The notes beneath the pieces were generated by a model. The model was not told the origin of the DNA, did not search any database, and saw only the letters and a list, made by a program, of their open reading frames with translations. A stretch of DNA of 7,097 bases from Gammaproteobacteria bacterium (lineage in GTDB: Bacteria > Pseudomonadota > Gammaproteobacteria > Steroidobacterales > JABDKV01): NCBI GenBank assembly GCA_029862285.1, contig JAOTXR010000105.1, positions 1 through 7,097 on the forward strand, read 5' to 3'. Every line of letters begins with the position of its first letter. Position 1 is the stretch's first letter. Below, piece by piece: positions 6,039 through 7,097 of the stretch. The position numbers and the translations under genes are program-made.

Positions 6039-6119
6039 GTCCGCTTAGCGTCTGAATCCCGTCGTTCGAAAAGCACTTCCGTGGAGCCGGCCTATGGCGC
6101 CAACCGGCCACAAGCGGAC
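6039..6119. repeat. Inverted repeat GTCCGCTT...AAGCGGAC
   Basis: Eight-base perfect arms at 6039-6046 and 6112-6119 enclose an inner GCCGG (6086-6090) / CCGGC (6104-6108) stem. The arrangement resembles non-coding palindromic repeats with GTCCGCTT-type ends seen in proteobacterial genomes. That link is from memory and is not proven here. Confidence 0.4.
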
Positions 6120-6148
6120 ATGGCAGCGCAGTTCAACCCCGGTTGGCT

Positions 6149-6164
6149 TGTTGCGAAAGCAACA
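6149..6164. other. Hairpin with GAAA tetraloop
   Basis: TGTTGC-GAAA-GCAACA forms six base pairs closed by a GNRA-type loop when transcribed from the plus strand. It lies about 55 bases past the stop of the TIR gene on the other strand, where the loop would read TTTC. No U-tract follows on either strand, so it is not a standard terminator. Confidence 0.35.
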
Positions 6165-6218
6165 GGCGTGACAGATACGCTCAGCGACGAGTTTAGCGAT
6201 TTGTATGCCGTGAACACA

Positions 6219-6839
6219 CTACGAATTTGACCGGCGCATTGGAGCGGTAAGGTCGTAATCGCAGCCACCTCTATCATTAAATGTTAAGTCAACTACCAAT
6301 TTCAACTTGTCTGGGGAAGCTGTAATGGTTTCCCAATTAGCTACCGATACTTTTGCTCCAGTTCTTAAAAGGTTATCAATGATTCTTGCAGGCATATGAG
6401 GGTATCTGCTCTCATATTCAGCACGAGTAGTAACTGAAATCCAGCTTGTGTTGTTAGGATATAGCGCTGCTTTCTCTTCATCGCCATGAGCAGCCATATA
6501 AGTTGTGCACCCTGTACTTGGAAGATTGATAACCAATACGCCAGATTTTTTGTTTACCTGCCCATCATACATACTGGAGTATATCTCCCAGTCGACATGC
6601 TTTCTTTTCTTAGTTTCTGTGCCGACTAGTAGAATTGTAACGGATGAATCTCTAAGGTACTCATCACGAATTTTTTGACGGATGGCTTCATCGGGTAGGT
6701 TTTCATCAATATCACCTGTGTCGACGGAAGCATCAATGAAAATGTCGTAATTGTTATCTTCGTTCCATTTAATTAGTGATTTTTTATACCCTTGATCACC
6801 AGCATGGTGGTAGCTAATGAATACTTTATGTTTTGGCAT
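6219..6839 (-). CDS. TIR-like protein (MTH538/DUF1863, ThsB-type)
   Basis: 206 residues from ATG at 6839. The N-terminal domain (about 1-115) has the flavodoxin-like TIR pattern: KHKVFISYHH at the first strand, DIFIDASVDTGD after the first helix, IRDEYLRDSSVTILLVG (third strand), then HVDWEIYSSM. Its Glu (E85 here) takes the place of the conserved acidic residue of TIR NADases. GVLVINLPS follows as the fourth strand. This matches the MTH538-type TIR branch, which includes the Thoeris sensor ThsB, a maker of cyclic ADP-ribose-type signals. The roughly 90-residue C-terminal extension has no recognised fold. A GTG at 6845 (two residues longer) is an alternative start; the ATG start MPKHKVFISYHH looks more typical. 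It follows the upstream gene by a few bases, so they share an operon. The AT-rich base use differs sharply from the cph genes and indicates horizontal transfer. Confidence 0.85.
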   Translation of the reverse strand: MPKHKVFISYHHAGDQGYKKSLIKWNEDNNYDIFIDASVDTGDIDENLPDEAIRQKIRDEYLRDSSVTILLVGTETKKRKHVDWEIYSSMYDGQVNKKSGVLVINLPSTGCTTYMAAHGDEEKAALYPNNTSWISVTTRAEYESRYPHMPARIIDNLLRTGAKVSVANWETITASPDKLKLVVDLTFNDRGGCDYDLTAPMRRSNS

Positions 6840-6847
6840 GCTCACAG

Positions 6848-7097
6848 TTATTCTTCTAGGCTAGTTAAGTCTTCAACGCCGGCCATTTGAGCAAGCATTT
6901 GAGTATAAATACACAGAACCTGTTGAAGTTCCAATAAGTCCTTGCGAAATTCTACGGAGGTTTGCTTTTCTTTAAATCCACCAGAAACCACAACTTTGTG
7001 CCATTTTGCAGTAAATGGTCTGATTTTTTGGTTCAGAATGACAACAGCAATTTTGGTAAATTCAATACAATCCTTTCCGTTTTCTTTAATAATTTGT
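6848..7097 (-). CDS. Unknown partner of the TIR gene, C-terminal 82 residues
   Basis: An open minus-strand frame enters from the right edge and ends at TAA (6848-6850), so only the C-terminus is seen. It reads as helical and charged: FTKIAVVILNQKIRPFTAKWH, a short basic linker, then EFRKDLLELQQVLCIYTQML and a final AQMAGVEDLTSLEE. The 'LN..IRPF.AKWH ... EFR.DL..LQ..L..Y...LA..AGV' pattern resembles the end of helical proteins I recall near predicted immune effectors, but I cannot name the family. It is AT-rich like the TIR gene, and its stop lies 8 bases before the TIR ATG, so the two are probably co-transcribed and functionally linked. No membrane segment is evident in the visible part. It was found by reading the reverse strand, since its start lies outside the window. 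Confidence 0.75.
   Translation of the reverse strand, partial: QIIKENGKDCIEFTKIAVVILNQKIRPFTAKWHKVVVSGGFKEKQTSVEFRKDLLELQQVLCIYTQMLAQMAGVEDLTSLEE

Larger units (their letters stand above)
5849..6218. other. Gene-free, structure-rich stretch upstream of ppgK
   Basis: About 370 bases between the truncated repeat and the AT-rich TIR gene. No ORF here has family resemblance. The decamer AGTCTTGAAT occurs at 5863-5872 and 5930-5939, with a related AGTTTTGAAT near 5982, alongside inverted copies. Several stem-loops are listed separately. It may hold the ppgK leader, remnants of repeats, and the junction where the AT-rich segment was inserted. Confidence 0.5.

Noticed and set aside
6120..6230. 36-aa plus-strand ORF starting MAAQFNPGWL
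   Set aside because: No Shine-Dalgarno, starts at the edge of an inverted repeat and runs into the 3' end of the TIR gene; probably chance.
6039..6230. Possible integron attC site after the TIR gene
   Set aside because: No GTTRRRY/RYYYAAC core-site pair with the expected spacing could be found, and no integrase is in view.
1..7097. tRNA, rRNA or CRISPR array
   Set aside because: No cloverleaf, rRNA signature or regularly spaced direct repeats were found on either strand; the only repeats are the palindromic elements listed.

Overview
The window looks like chromosomal DNA from a GC-rich bacterium, most plausibly a gammaproteobacterium. That placement is an inference from the operon type, codon use and the style of the short palindromic repeats; there is no rRNA or other marker gene to settle it. 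The base composition changes clearly. About 1-6200 is moderately GC-rich, while about 6230-7097 is AT-rich with AAA/AAT/TTT-type codons, which suggests a recently acquired segment at the right-hand end.

Left part (1-3359, minus strand): a two-gene cyanophycin operon. cphB (cyanophycinase, 3359->2541) is transcribed first. cphA (cyanophycin synthetase, 2526-> off the left edge) follows after only 14 bases. One enzyme builds the nitrogen-storage polymer multi-L-arginyl-poly-L-aspartate from Asp, Arg and ATP; the other degrades it to beta-Asp-Arg dipeptides. cphA is open for 842 codons and lacks only its C-terminal tail in this window.

Middle (3360-4331, plus strand): a compact two-gene module reading the other way. 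A 154-residue minimal nucleotidyltransferase of the AbiEii/MNT type overlaps by four bases (ATGA) an 83-residue protein with a ribbon-helix-helix-like C-terminus. It looks like a toxin-antitoxin pair in 'toxin first' order. Two GTATATAC palindromes, exactly 10 bp apart, sit directly before the first start codon and overlap a -10-like element, so they are a natural candidate operator; the transcript may be leaderless.

4332-5054: gene-poor DNA. It holds what looks like a decayed Cys-rich lipoprotein gene (4536-4832, minus) and a 99-bp element with 26-bp terminal inverted repeats (4942-5040). A second, right-truncated copy of the same element lies at 5773-5848. Between the two copies is a ROK-family sugar kinase of the polyphosphate glucokinase type (5054-5755, minus). 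The two elements therefore bracket one gene, and one forms its immediate 3' flank.

5849-6218: about 370 bases without a convincing gene but rich in secondary structure. There are two mutually exclusive stem-loops upstream of the kinase, a perfect 14-bp palindrome, an 8-bp inverted repeat spanning 81 bases, and a GAAA tetraloop hairpin.

Right part (6219-7097, minus): an AT-rich two-gene unit. A partial gene of unknown function runs in from the right edge. It is followed after a few bases by a TIR-like (MTH538/DUF1863/ThsB-type) protein. This is a candidate anti-phage defence operon whose remaining genes lie outside the window.
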